DNA of 64,000 bases from Pseudanabaena frigida. Lineage in GTDB: Bacteria > Cyanobacteriota > Cyanobacteriia > Pseudanabaenales > Pseudanabaenaceae. Both the position numbers and the translations under genes were made by a program. The stretch spans positions 28,397-92,396 of the forward strand of contig QBML01000022.1 in NCBI GenBank assembly GCA_003242085.1. Direction: 5' to 3'. Below are positions 26,302 through 35,718 of this stretch, one piece after another. Every line of letters starts with the position of its first letter. The first letter of the stretch is position 1. A model generated the notes under the pieces. It searched no databases. It was not told the origin of the DNA and saw nothing but the letters and a program-made list of their open reading frames with translations.

Positions 26302-27768
26302 TTAACTCTCTATAGTTTCTAGCTTTTGCACTTTCATAAAGAAGAATACAAATACAAATAATGTTACTGTGGATTGAAATAAAGCAGCTACATATACCCC
26401 TGCTGTAAACTCAGTTTGGAAAGCATAACTCAGAACTAAAATTGCAAACAAATAGCGATCGCTAAATATAGGAGCATTGATACTAAGTAGCGAAACATAT
26501 CCATATCCTGCGCCACAAATAAAAGCTAATAAACCACATCCCAAAAGACCATAGTTTGCGTAGGCTTCCGCTAGTAGCCCCCACCCAATAGTTGTAGTTT
26601 GTGTATCCTTACGAGTTTGCCTACCATAATAAATATTTAATATGTACGTTCCTTCGTGACTAGTGATTTTGCTTTCATTTAAAATACGAGGAACGAGTAA
26701 TTGTGGAATAAGTGCGTAAGTGTAACCATCAAGTAATGGCAAACCTTTTTCTGTCATTGATTGTGTCAATAAAATTTGTTGGAAAACACTAGCACGATCG
26801 AGAATTGACTGTTCTGATTCTGTACGATCTTCCTCTTTAGCAGACAATGATTTAATACCAAAATCTATCCACTCTATATACCTAGATGGGTACTGCCAAG
26901 GTTGTATAGGTTGTTGCCAATATAATTCTCTAATTGAAGCTTTTCCTGCATGTAATACAGCAAATAAACTCATCACAATCACAATTGAGATCCAGGGAAA
27001 TCTGCCTTTTCCCAACGAGTAACCTACAACTGCAATTAAGAATAATGTTAAAGAAGCTACTAGTAAAAGAGAGATAGAATTGATTAGTAAACTTGATGTT
27101 ACGAGAATAAGATAAAAAACTTTTTTGATCTGAGTTAATTTATTAGCCCCAAATCTGTAGGACATAGCGAAGGTAGCGATCGCTGTTAGACCTAAAATCG
27201 CACCCCGTATTAGAGAAAATGAACCTACATCTATAGATATCCAACCAGCTAAATTAAATAAATTATATAAGTTGCCTAGGAATAAAATTCCGATAAATAT
27301 ACTATCGCCTTTTCTAATATCTAGGGTTCTATAGTGAGTTTTAGATTGTGGAAATTTATTAACAAACTGATACCATATTAATGTTGATAATAAAAGAAAT
27401 GCTGCAACTGTTGTGCTGGCAAAAAATCTTTCAGAAGTATTGTAAGTAAATACTAAAGGGTTCCCAGACATTAAAGGGATAGCACAAGTCCAGATATATG
27501 TAACTGAAAAAAGTGGGAAAATTGGAATGCCAAAAGCTTTTCCAGTGCACCAAAGATAAACCGAAAGTGTAGAAGATACCGAGATAAAGAAAGCTCCAAA
27601 TATATCTTCAGCCGCAATTAATGGACTGTTAAAAGCTTTGAAAACTGCGAAAGCAATATACACTCCTAAGAGAAGCCAGAAAAAAGGCAATAGATTGCGT
27701 TGACTATTGCGATTATTTATCTTTGTCTGTTGAGTATCATGGGTTGGCGCGGGAAATTGCTTAAGCAT
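26302..27768 (-). CDS. O-antigen/exopolysaccharide polymerase-like membrane protein (Wzy-like)
   Basis: 488 aa with about twelve hydrophobic segments and a long hydrophilic loop at roughly 285-385 (SKITSHEGTYILN, TTTIGWGLLAEAYANYGLLG). That layout, and the ending after an AEAYANYG motif, match oligosaccharide repeat-unit polymerases that join lipid-linked repeats in the periplasm. Sequence in this family is poorly conserved, so the call rests on topology and context. It lies between two GT4 genes with gaps of 6 and 10 bp. Confidence 0.8.
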   Translation of the reverse strand: MLKQFPAPTHDTQQTKINNRNSQRNLLPFFWLLLGVYIAFAVFKAFNSPLIAAEDIFGAFFISVSSTLSVYLWCTGKAFGIPIFPLFSVTYIWTCAIPLMSGNPLVFTYNTSERFFASTTVAAFLLLSTLIWYQFVNKFPQSKTHYRTLDIRKGDSIFIGILFLGNLYNLFNLAGWISIDVGSFSLIRGAILGLTAIATFAMSYRFGANKLTQIKKVFYLILVTSSLLINSISLLLVASLTLFLIAVVGYSLGKGRFPWISIVIVMSLFAVLHAGKASIRELYWQQPIQPWQYPSRYIEWIDFGIKSLSAKEEDRTESEQSILDRASVFQQILLTQSMTEKGLPLLDGYTYALIPQLLVPRILNESKITSHEGTYILNIYYGRQTRKDTQTTTIGWGLLAEAYANYGLLGCGLLAFICGAGYGYVSLLSINAPIFSDRYLFAILVLSYAFQTEFTAGVYVAALFQSTVTLFVFVFFFMKVQKLETIES

Positions 27769-27774
27769 AGATAT

Positions 27775-29073
27775 TCAAGAAGATATATATCGATCAAAAA
27801 TAGCACATTGCTGTCGAGTCATTTCTCTAGCTGTATAGGGATTGAATGCTTGCCAATCAGTAGTTGGAGTATAGTCTTGAGACTGAGATAATAGCCAATC
27901 GAGTTTAGCAATTAGTTGCTCCAGAATGTTAGTAGTAGCATGGTCGTTAAACGTAACTATTTGTCCTGCTTGGCAAGACTCAATCACTTTTACTACGAGA
28001 CTCTGTTGATGCAGAATTGCTAAAATTGGCTTGCGAGCAAGAATACATGGATAAATTTTTGACGCAGAATAGCTTTTATCGTCAGAGCCAATTAATAAAA
28101 TGGCATGGCTGTCTGTTAATACTTGTAGTGCTTCAAAATAGGGAATCCGTTGAGGATGTTCAGTTACGATTTCATCAAGATTGTAAGATTTAGCGATCGC
28201 TTCTATCTCTTTATTACGATCGAAAATCGAATATTTAGTGCCAACAAAATGTAGCTTGATTTTTTGCCATGCTTCAGGCAATAGTTGACGATGCGTTTGA
28301 ATTGCCGAAAAAAGAGATTTGAGACTAAATGACATATCATCTCCCCCTCTCCCAACATATACCCAATGCTTGTATCCATCATTTGGATCGAATATTGTTT
28401 GTTGAATATTCAAACTGGGCAATATTTCAAAATCTTTTTCGGGTGCGCCAAAGGGTAAAACAGTAAATTTTTCTTCATGTAACCAAGAATATCGTTGCTT
28501 TAGTGTTTTGGGATATTCGGGTGAGACAGTTATTATATGGCTTGATTTTTTTAGAACGAATGGTTCTAAAATTCTAGCTAATGTCTGAGCAGTTTTGTAT
28601 TTAAGCTTTCCACCTGGTGGAGTAATGTTAGTGCGATCGTAATAATCATTTAGCCAAGGATCTTGAAAGTCTAAAATATAGGGTATTTTGTATCGTTCTA
28701 ACCAATATCGACCTAGCACCATGGTTATAAATACAGTAGTAGAAAAGTAAACTAAATCGATAGAATTTTTTTCTAAATATTTAGAAATCTTCTGTATTAA
28801 AAAAGGTGTTGACCTAAATGCTAAATCCCCCATTCCTAACTTGCGAGAAAATTTGGGTGAAATCGCGTAAGACTTAATAATTTCTATGTTTGATGGAATA
28901 GTTAAACTTAAATAAGGATCGACTACACCTTCAATGAAGTCAGGATCTACACATAATACTATAGACTCCCATCCAAACTCTGCAAAGTATGGCAAGGACA
29001 TTCTGATTCTCTGATGATCGGCAGCATTGATTGGTGGGAAGTTTGGACTAACGATCAGAACTCGATGATTCAT
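27775..29073 (-). CDS. Glycosyltransferase (GT4-like)
   Basis: 432 aa with a GT-B arrangement. VLIVSPNFPPINAADHQRIRM at the N-terminus is the acceptor-side glycine/Pro loop, DFQDPW near 140 and ITVSPEYPKTL near 190 are typical of GT4 enzymes, and a nucleotide-binding domain follows (HWVYVGRGGD, LLIGSDDKSYSASKIY). The second Glu of the classic Glu-x7-Glu pair is not obvious. It is probably co-transcribed with the polymerase 6 bp downstream. Confidence 0.82.
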   Translation of the reverse strand: MNHRVLIVSPNFPPINAADHQRIRMSLPYFAEFGWESIVLCVDPDFIEGVVDPYLSLTIPSNIEIIKSYAISPKFSRKLGMGDLAFRSTPFLIQKISKYLEKNSIDLVYFSTTVFITMVLGRYWLERYKIPYILDFQDPWLNDYYDRTNITPPGGKLKYKTAQTLARILEPFVLKKSSHIITVSPEYPKTLKQRYSWLHEEKFTVLPFGAPEKDFEILPSLNIQQTIFDPNDGYKHWVYVGRGGDDMSFSLKSLFSAIQTHRQLLPEAWQKIKLHFVGTKYSIFDRNKEIEAIAKSYNLDEIVTEHPQRIPYFEALQVLTDSHAILLIGSDDKSYSASKIYPCILARKPILAILHQQSLVVKVIESCQAGQIVTFNDHATTNILEQLIAKLDWLLSQSQDYTPTTDWQAFNPYTAREMTRQQCAIFDRYISS

Positions 29074-29143
29074 TTATTAGTTTTAAATCTGAAAATAGAT
29101 TGTTCTGAATTTATATAAAAACTAGTTATTTGTACTCAAAATA

Positions 29144-30007
29144 TTAAAAATAAATTCCCAAGGCTCGATACTTAGGAGCAGATTTACAACGATTTATAAT
29201 TATTTGTGAATTCTTGATCCATAAATAATTATTACTTGATTGATTGATATCTGATAAATTTAATGCTCTATTAAATGGGTCGTAGCTTGCAGGTTGGAAC
29301 CCAGAATCTTGAAGAGATTTCTTTATGTCAGAATTAACTGTTTCCAATAAAATAGCTAGCAAAGAATCACATTTTAGGGTCTGAAATGCTCCTAATATTA
29401 CATCTGGCTCAAAGCCTTCTACATCAATTTTAATTAGTGTTGGTTGCAATTGCTTAAGCATACGATCGAGAGACTCAACGGGAACTTCTATCCATGTGCC
29501 TGAGTAATCAGAATTAACTACTTGGTTTGTGGTGTCGAGATCGGTGGAAAATTTTAGTAAGCCACTATTTTTTCCTGCGGCACAACAATGACTATCTACT
29601 AGGGAATTTATATTGTTAATGCTTATATTACGCTGTAGGCATTGAAAAGTTTTTGGCACTGGTTCGATCGCAAAACTATTAGCTCCAACGACTTTTGAGG
29701 CTAGTACTGTATAGGAACCAATATTTGCACCGACATCAACGAATAAATCGCCCGATCTCAGTAAATGCAAACAAAAAGCCATGTCTACAAATTCGTGCAG
29801 TCCAGTGTAAATATTCCCAGTTGCTCCAGTCATTCCTAATTCAACGATGAGTTGAGATTCACCAATAAAAGGAACAACAACTGGCATTTTTAAAATTCGA
29901 GATCCAATTTGCCATTTGAGCCAGCGGCTAATGGCATTTGGTAAATTACGTGATGCTAGTGGATGAGAATGGATAAATCGCCAAGTACGCAGGAATGAAT
30001 CGATCAC
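29144..30007 (-). CDS. FkbM-family methyltransferase
   Basis: 287 aa from a GTG start. LFVDVGANIGSYTVLA is the SAM-binding loop, FAIEPVPKTFQCLQRN carries the acidic residue for the ribose, and PTLIKIDVEGFEPDVILGA is the FkbM hallmark. It should O-methylate a sugar of the surface polysaccharide, a common capping or masking decoration. Palindrome H8 lies upstream, separating it from the next gene set, so it may head a four-gene transcript. Confidence 0.9.
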   Translation of the reverse strand: MIDSFLRTWRFIHSHPLASRNLPNAISRWLKWQIGSRILKMPVVVPFIGESQLIVELGMTGATGNIYTGLHEFVDMAFCLHLLRSGDLFVDVGANIGSYTVLASKVVGANSFAIEPVPKTFQCLQRNISINNINSLVDSHCCAAGKNSGLLKFSTDLDTTNQVVNSDYSGTWIEVPVESLDRMLKQLQPTLIKIDVEGFEPDVILGAFQTLKCDSLLAILLETVNSDIKKSLQDSGFQPASYDPFNRALNLSDINQSSNNYLWIKNSQIIINRCKSAPKYRALGIYF

Positions 30008-30062
30008 AGGTTTGATAGTTGATGATGAAATAATTACTTACAATTTAGGATTATGCGACTTC

Positions 30063-30120
30063 ATGAAGAACCGATTTTTTGTGGTGCGGTTTGCTGCACC
30101 ACAAAAAATCAGTTCTTCAT
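30063..30120. terminator. Long palindrome H8 inside the polysaccharide locus
   Basis: Arms 30063-30087 and 30096-30120 (25 bp, one mismatch; GATTTTTTGTGGTGC core) around an 8-nt loop. It begins just after the stop of the GT4 gene at 30122 (minus strand), so it likely ends that transcript. Confidence 0.75.
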
Positions 30121-30121
30121 T

Positions 30122-31159
30122 TTAATGCATGTCCCTTAATGAGTTTTTGTATAGTAGTTCATACCGATCTACTATTTTGGCTGCTGAAAAATGGTCGATT
30201 ACCTTTTGACGGCAGTGGTTGCGATCGAGCTGTTGTATTTGATTTATTCTATTAACTGCTTCGCCTATATTCTTAACTAAATAACCATCTACTCCCTCTG
30301 TAACGATTTCTGTTAAGGCACCTCTTGGACAAGAAATTATAGGAGTGCCGCAGGCTAGAGCCTCTGCAAAGACGATACCAAAAGGCTCTTCCCATTCTAT
30401 TGGCACTAGTAAGGCTAAAGCTTGTCCTAGTAAATTATTTTTCTGTTCGTCATTTACAGTTCCTACATAATCAATTCCGTTCTTTCCAAGATGTGGTTCT
30501 ATTTCTTCTCGCCAGTATCTTCCTGATTCACCTGTTTCACTATAGTTACCTGCAATTATCAATCGCCTACCACTTTTTTGAGCAATCTCGATCGCTGTAT
30601 GCGCTCCTTTAATGCGCTCAATACGGCTGAGAAAGACTAGGGGGGCATCGGAGACAATGTTTGGTTGAAATGTATATTTTTCGGGTTCCACGCAGTTATA
30701 GATAGTTTGCCAAGCTCCGCCAGCATTTCGCCCAATTTGGCAAATACTGTTGCTACAACCTGTGAAAGTGAGAGATTTGCCAGCAAGTTTAGCTGCTAGC
30801 TTGACCGTGCGATCGCTAGGCTTGCGTTGATAAGACATGATCTTGGGTAAAGGCGATCTGAGAATTGGTAGCATATAAAAAATGCGTGAAAAGCTATGAA
30901 CGAGATCGGGTTGAAATTCCCGTACTGCTGACCATAGAGCGATCGTATTTTGTAAAGTATCAAACTTACTTTGCGATCGCTTCCCTCGCCAAGGAAAAAA
31001 TTTCGAAGCAGGTGATATTGATTCAGAATGCGCAATAAGCGCGACTTCATGACCTTTTTTCTGTAGCCCCTTTACTAATAAATCAACAATCCGCTCAATT
31101 CCACCATAGAATTTTGGCGGTACTGGAAGCTCGGGATCGGCGGTAAGGATTATACGCAT
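30122..31159 (-). CDS. Glycosyltransferase family 4
   Basis: 345 aa. PPKFYGGIERIVDLLVKGL at residues 14-32 is the GT4 N-terminal glycine loop. APLVFLSRIERIKGAHTAIE begins the donor domain, and EPFGIVFAEALACGTPII gives the Glu-x7-Glu retaining signature. Such enzymes use NDP-sugars. It directly abuts the next upstream gene (stop and start one base apart), implying coupled translation. Confidence 0.92.
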   Translation of the reverse strand: MRIILTADPELPVPPKFYGGIERIVDLLVKGLQKKGHEVALIAHSESISPASKFFPWRGKRSQSKFDTLQNTIALWSAVREFQPDLVHSFSRIFYMLPILRSPLPKIMSYQRKPSDRTVKLAAKLAGKSLTFTGCSNSICQIGRNAGGAWQTIYNCVEPEKYTFQPNIVSDAPLVFLSRIERIKGAHTAIEIAQKSGRRLIIAGNYSETGESGRYWREEIEPHLGKNGIDYVGTVNDEQKNNLLGQALALLVPIEWEEPFGIVFAEALACGTPIISCPRGALTEIVTEGVDGYLVKNIGEAVNRINQIQQLDRNHCRQKVIDHFSAAKIVDRYELLYKNSLRDMH

Positions 31160-32389
31160 TTACTTAGAAATTGCTTTTTCAATTAGCTTCAAGATCGTAT
31201 CTTCTTGATTTTCCCAATTTAATTTTTCTTGCGCTGCTTCCAAAGCGGCTTTTTGTCTGTGTTTTAGCTTTTGCATGTTGTCGATCAAGCTATTTATAGC
31301 CTCTGCCAGTGCCATAAAGTCATTGCTGGGAATTAATTCTCCAATTTCAGGATACTGAGAGAGTATCTCATACTGTCCCTCCGTATTAGTGGCGACTATC
31401 GCTAAACCCGCTTGTAGATACTGAAAAAATTTATTTGTAATAGTAAGATTTCGACTGGAAATACTATTACACTCTAAGGCTAATCCTATATCGTGTTCGG
31501 CTATTCGAGAAAGTAATTCATCGTTAGGAACTGTGGGATGAATAAATAGGCGATCTCGACACTCTGGAGGAACTTGTGACTCTAGCCATTGACGAGAGAC
31601 TTCTGGATAATTACCTCGCAGATGAATTTCTACGCTCTTATTAATATAAGGCAGTGATTGAAAAAGAACTTCTAAACCTCTACCTTGTCCAATAGTTTGC
31701 GAAAACCAGTGAATCGAAGCTAAGTCTAAATTTTGGCGATCGCGAATTTGTGCGTCAATCTGCGATCGTTCCGACCAAGGGAAGGAATTATAAATAGCTG
31801 TTGGTTTCGGCACTTGGTAGGCTTTTGCTAGGGCTTCAGCTAAGGAATGAGAAGTCGTTAGGCAGTATTTGCATTCATTTATTAATTGGTTTTCAAGACT
31901 TTTTAATATATCGATTGGGCGATCGATACGCGCATTTGGTAACAGATCTTCAGAGAACCAATCCTCAAAATCTACTCCAACATTAAATCCTCGATCTAAT
32001 AGTTGCTTTCCTACCCACATTCCTCCTTCTGAATGGACGATAGTAATATCTGCACTAACTTCTTGAGCATACTTTAACATTGCTCTTGTTCCATAGCTTA
32101 ATAGTTCAGGCAAAAAAACTCCAAACCTTCTGAAAATCTCTTTAGCTATTCTTGTTTGTAGTCTAATCCAATAGTTAGTAAATCGTCGGTTAGGTTGAAA
32201 ATCAACAATAGCGTTAAATCGAAATTTTTGGTTAGTTAATAACAAGCGATCGCGCTCAATAAATACTGGCTCAAACCAAAAGCCCCCAATAATAACATCA
32301 TAGCCAGCATTAGCTAAAACTCGGGCCTCTTTTTGGGCACGCGGTGCACTACATAAATGGCCACCTATCAAGATAAGAATCTTTAACAT
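31160..32389 (-). CDS. Glycosyltransferase (GT4-like)
   Basis: 409 aa, GT-B type. It starts LILIGGHLCSAPRAQKEARVL. A membrane-proximal surface is suggested by the basic region near 85-110. The donor domain shows QTIGQGRGLEVLFQSLPYI and NKFFQYLQAGLAIVATNTEGQ. It abuts the GT4 gene downstream. The MITE-like element lies just upstream of its start, so a separate promoter may have arrived or been displaced there. Confidence 0.85.
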   Translation of the reverse strand: MLKILILIGGHLCSAPRAQKEARVLANAGYDVIIGGFWFEPVFIERDRLLLTNQKFRFNAIVDFQPNRRFTNYWIRLQTRIAKEIFRRFGVFLPELLSYGTRAMLKYAQEVSADITIVHSEGGMWVGKQLLDRGFNVGVDFEDWFSEDLLPNARIDRPIDILKSLENQLINECKYCLTTSHSLAEALAKAYQVPKPTAIYNSFPWSERSQIDAQIRDRQNLDLASIHWFSQTIGQGRGLEVLFQSLPYINKSVEIHLRGNYPEVSRQWLESQVPPECRDRLFIHPTVPNDELLSRIAEHDIGLALECNSISSRNLTITNKFFQYLQAGLAIVATNTEGQYEILSQYPEIGELIPSNDFMALAEAINSLIDNMQKLKHRQKAALEAAQEKLNWENQEDTILKLIEKAISK

Positions 32390-32417
32390 GTTGTATTAAT
32401 TATCATAATTAATAGTG

Positions 32418-32536
32418 ACTATAGGAATCCTAAATCATTCGTAAAAGTTAGGGCATTTGCTTTGCTAAGTCAACAATTATTATTTCTAGCTGAGCAAAAC
32501 AGATGCCTCTTTCATATCATTTAGAATTGCTATAGT
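32418..32536. mobile_element. MITE-like palindromic element, copy 2
   Basis: 119 bp with ends ACTATAGGAATCCTAAAT and ATTTAGAATTGCTATAGT, imperfect inverted repeats that match the ends of the element at 7142-7258. The interior shares a GGGCnTT...CTTnGCT pattern with copy 1 but has diverged. It fills most of the 193-bp gap between two glycosyltransferase genes. Confidence 0.65.
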
Positions 32537-32582
32537 AATTCTAAAAATTTATATTGTAATGTACAGTAATTTGCAATGGACA

Positions 32583-33566
32583 TTACAAAGTTCTAATGCT
32601 GTTTCTTAAGAAAGAATAAGCTTCTTTTTGGCGTTTTTTTGATTGCAGTATAAAAAATGATGATAGTGGTCTTCTAATAAGTGTTAAAAGAAATCTTAGC
32701 TTTAAAATAATGGAGCCTTGCTTCCAGAGAGGTTTAGCTTCCGAAAATACTAATGCTGTATATAATAAAGAAGTATAGAGCTGTTTTTGACTATACAAGG
32801 TTCGTTGCCAAAGTGAATTTGCTAAGTGTTCTCTCTCAGCATTAGAGGCAACTTCAAATATAGAACCAATTAATAAAACTTGATAAATACCCCATCTAGA
32901 TTTATCAACAGATCTATAAGAATCGATTGTTTCTGAATAATTAACAAGGGGCTTGTTCACTAATAAAATTGGGTGAGGAATTACTCGCTCACGAAAATGC
33001 TCGGTAACGTCTATGGGGATTGAGATCGGAGTCTGCCAATCAGATGCATTTTTTGTTCTCCAAAGCATCGAACTATTACAGATTTTAGCGGAGCCGCATT
33101 TGTCGGATAAGTTATATTCAAATACATCAAAATCGCGATCGTTGCACCAAATAGTTTTATTGGTATTTAACCAACTTCCATTCTGTTGCTCTTTCCATAT
33201 CTTTTCGTTTGCACAAGCGAGCTCAATATGAGGAAATCCGTTCAAAGCAGAAATCATACATTCTAAAAAATCCTCTTCATACCAGTTATCATCTTCTAGT
33301 AATGAAGCATAAGTAGTCTCTGAAGAGCGAAAAGCATAATTAAAGTTTTCAGTTCCACCCCTATGAACCTGTGGCTCAGCAAGAGATATTCTAGGCTCAT
33401 TCAAACTGCTAATTAACTCTGCAACCCCTCCGTCAAGAGGATCGTCATTAATCACTTCAGCGATCCAATGTTTATAAGTTTGTCCAATTAGACTTTGTAA
33501 TGCTCTAGCCAGAAGGTGAGTTCGTCTGTAGGTTACAACATGAATTTTTACATATTGGACTGTCAT
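32583..33566 (-). CDS. Glycosyltransferase family 2
   Basis: 327 aa, GT-A fold. KIHVVTYRRTHLLARALQSL begins the nucleotide domain, with INDDPLDGG and SLLEDDNWYEEDF as the metal-binding acidic segment (DxD role). The C-terminal part is basic and helical, probably peripheral to the membrane. It lies 14 bp downstream of another GT2 gene. The specific sugar is not predictable. Confidence 0.85.
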   Translation of the reverse strand: MTVQYVKIHVVTYRRTHLLARALQSLIGQTYKHWIAEVINDDPLDGGVAELISSLNEPRISLAEPQVHRGGTENFNYAFRSSETTYASLLEDDNWYEEDFLECMISALNGFPHIELACANEKIWKEQQNGSWLNTNKTIWCNDRDFDVFEYNLSDKCGSAKICNSSMLWRTKNASDWQTPISIPIDVTEHFRERVIPHPILLVNKPLVNYSETIDSYRSVDKSRWGIYQVLLIGSIFEVASNAEREHLANSLWQRTLYSQKQLYTSLLYTALVFSEAKPLWKQGSIILKLRFLLTLIRRPLSSFFILQSKKRQKEAYSFLRNSIRTL

Positions 33567-33580
33567 TTTTTCCTGTTTAT

Positions 33581-34588
33581 CTACGTTAGAGAACTAACCT
33601 TCTTATTTTTAAGGCGATCCATAGCTATTTTTCTATATCCAAACCGATATAAAAATGATTGCAAGATTTTAGCTTGCTTCCAGCCTAAAATCGATGTTAA
33701 TAATTCAAAAGATGGACTGCCAACTGGTTTTAAATTGCTACCACCAAATTCTTTAACTTTCATCGATGCTTTTTGTAGTAAATCTGACGCATCAGGATAA
33801 ACCTCATATACGAAACGTTGAAATACCATAGCGCAGACTCTTCTAGTTCTAAAACTATCTTCTACATTTAATAAATTATTTGTACATAGGTTCAACGATA
33901 GAAATTGAGATTCCCTAGCCCTTTGAAAACGAGAATCACTGAGACTATGGAGGTTTCCCGATCGATAGTAGGATTTTGCCCCCTGACAAAACTTTACTCC
34001 TTCACTTGCGAGGATAACTCGGCAAAAGTATTCACCATCATCATTTAATGAAATATCTTCATTCCAATAACCAACTTTCTCTAAAATTTTACGCGGGACA
34101 AGCCAAGCTGCTGGATGCATCATTAAGTTATTTTCCCAAGCACAAACTAGCCAGTCAACTGGATTCATGTCTGACCAGAGACTTTGATGCGTAAACAATG
34201 CCTCAGATGATGTTTGGTAAAATCTAGCCCATTCACCAGATAATACATACTCTGAATTGCAATCAAACTCTAAAAGTTTTAGTTGCTGTTTAATTTTATC
34301 AGGAGCTAATAAGTCATCAGCATCTAGATATTGAATAAAATCTCCTTGAGCTTCATTTAAAGCTCTATTTCTAGCAGCACTAGCTCCTTGGTTTTGTTGA
34401 CTGATTACCTTAACTTTAGATGATTGAAAATTTTGAGCGATCGCTAAACTACGATCCGTTGAGCCATCATCCACTAGAATGATCTCCGTATTCTCCCATG
34501 TTTGACTGAGAGCAGACTCTAAAGCTTGAGGCAACCATCTATCTGCATTAAAGCAAGGAATAAGTATTGAGACTAACGATTTTTTCAT
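33581..34588 (-). CDS. Glycosyltransferase family 2
   Basis: 335 aa. SILIPCFNADRWLPQALES, IILVDDGSTDRSL and LDADDLLAP are the classical inverting GT2 motifs, with the DxD at about 92-94. NEDISLNDDGEYFCRVI near 183 supplies the acceptor-side acidic cluster. It heads a two-GT2 pair, with hairpin H9 upstream of its start. Confidence 0.92.
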   Translation of the reverse strand: MKKSLVSILIPCFNADRWLPQALESALSQTWENTEIILVDDGSTDRSLAIAQNFQSSKVKVISQQNQGASAARNRALNEAQGDFIQYLDADDLLAPDKIKQQLKLLEFDCNSEYVLSGEWARFYQTSSEALFTHQSLWSDMNPVDWLVCAWENNLMMHPAAWLVPRKILEKVGYWNEDISLNDDGEYFCRVILASEGVKFCQGAKSYYRSGNLHSLSDSRFQRARESQFLSLNLCTNNLLNVEDSFRTRRVCAMVFQRFVYEVYPDASDLLQKASMKVKEFGGSNLKPVGSPSFELLTSILGWKQAKILQSFLYRFGYRKIAMDRLKNKKVSSLT

Positions 34589-34640
34589 CTTAATAGATAT
34601 TTAAAACAAGAGTAGTGCTAAAGATGTCAGGATTTTAGAT

Positions 34641-34675
34641 TTAGGATAGACGGCGCAAAGCGCCATCTATCCTAA
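34641..34675. terminator. Hairpin H9 between two GT2 genes
   Basis: Arms TTAGGATAGACGGCGC (34641-34656) and 34660-34675 pair with one mismatch around AAA, and the GGCGC-AAA-GCGCC tip recurs elsewhere in the window. It follows the stop of the gene at 34686 (minus strand). Confidence 0.75.
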
Positions 34676-34685
34676 CCGATCGCTA

Positions 34686-35681
34686 TCAAAATAAGGTTAG
34701 ATCGTCTCTTTGCAGTAAACCTTGTATGATTTGTTTTGGGATTGGTTTAAACAAATGTTTGTATATTTTTTGAATATATCTAAATTCATAACATCGCAAC
34801 TGCCAAAAGTTGACTGATTCATAAGCCTTCCAGATTTTTTTGTTGTAATCATCTTCCCAAAGTTTTTGATAACCTTCATTTACAGATTTGGCATCTGGTT
34901 GCACCCTAGAAACTGCAAGTGGATAACGAAGATGACTCTTCGATCTTTTAACCACTAATCTTAACCATAGTTCTGCGTCAACGGCACAGTTTAAGTCTTC
35001 CCATATAGGTTGATGGATACTTTTCTTCCAGAACGCAGCATGAGAAGGAATAATTCCTCCAAACCGTAAATATCTATCAAGGACAAGGAAGCTTTGGGTA
35101 TAGCTCAGCCATTTTTTGTTCTCGTCGAGTGTTAAAGAATCTCCATAGATAAAATCTTTGTTGACTTCGACAAACTGTTTCGCAACTTTATAAAGACAAT
35201 TAGGAGAATAGAAGTCATCACTATTGATCCAACCGAAGTAATCACCACTAGCAAGACTGAATCCAAGATTAATTGCATGTCCTTGACCGCGATCTTTTTT
35301 GCTTTGCCAAAAGCTCAACCAAGGACTATATTTTTCTAATATCTCAATCGTGTTGTCAGTAGAACCTCCATCACAGACAATAAATTCTAAGTTCGGATAA
35401 TTTTGTAGTAGAACGGAACGAATTGTCTCTTCAACGTATTTACCTTGGTTGTAACTGGGCATTACAATTGAGATTTTAGGAGCCAAAAAGCTTTCTCCGA
35501 AATTGATTTTAGTTTCTACAGTCCAAGGCCATCCAGTTCTATCTTTTGGTGATGGTAATTCTTTTAACAATCCTACTTCGGAGAAAGGAACATTTCGCAA
35601 TGGAGTACTCACGCCTTGTGATGCAAAATAATCACGATAATCTTTTAAATTTGGTACTGATATTGGATGTTTAGTTAACAT
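34686..35681 (-). CDS. Glycosyltransferase family 2
   Basis: 331 aa. After about 60 N-terminal residues, SIVMPSYNQGKYVEETIRS, EFIVCDGGSTDNTIEILE and WINSDDFY give the GT2 core with a SDD metal site. The DRGQGHAINLGF stretch is typical of the GT2 subgroup in capsular loci. It lies 37 bp from the upstream gene. Substrate unknown. Confidence 0.9.
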   Translation of the reverse strand: MLTKHPISVPNLKDYRDYFASQGVSTPLRNVPFSEVGLLKELPSPKDRTGWPWTVETKINFGESFLAPKISIVMPSYNQGKYVEETIRSVLLQNYPNLEFIVCDGGSTDNTIEILEKYSPWLSFWQSKKDRGQGHAINLGFSLASGDYFGWINSDDFYSPNCLYKVAKQFVEVNKDFIYGDSLTLDENKKWLSYTQSFLVLDRYLRFGGIIPSHAAFWKKSIHQPIWEDLNCAVDAELWLRLVVKRSKSHLRYPLAVSRVQPDAKSVNEGYQKLWEDDYNKKIWKAYESVNFWQLRCYEFRYIQKIYKHLFKPIPKQIIQGLLQRDDLTLF

Positions 35682-35718
35682 TTATTAGCTATTAGATATA
35701 TAACTTCCGCTTAGCAAC

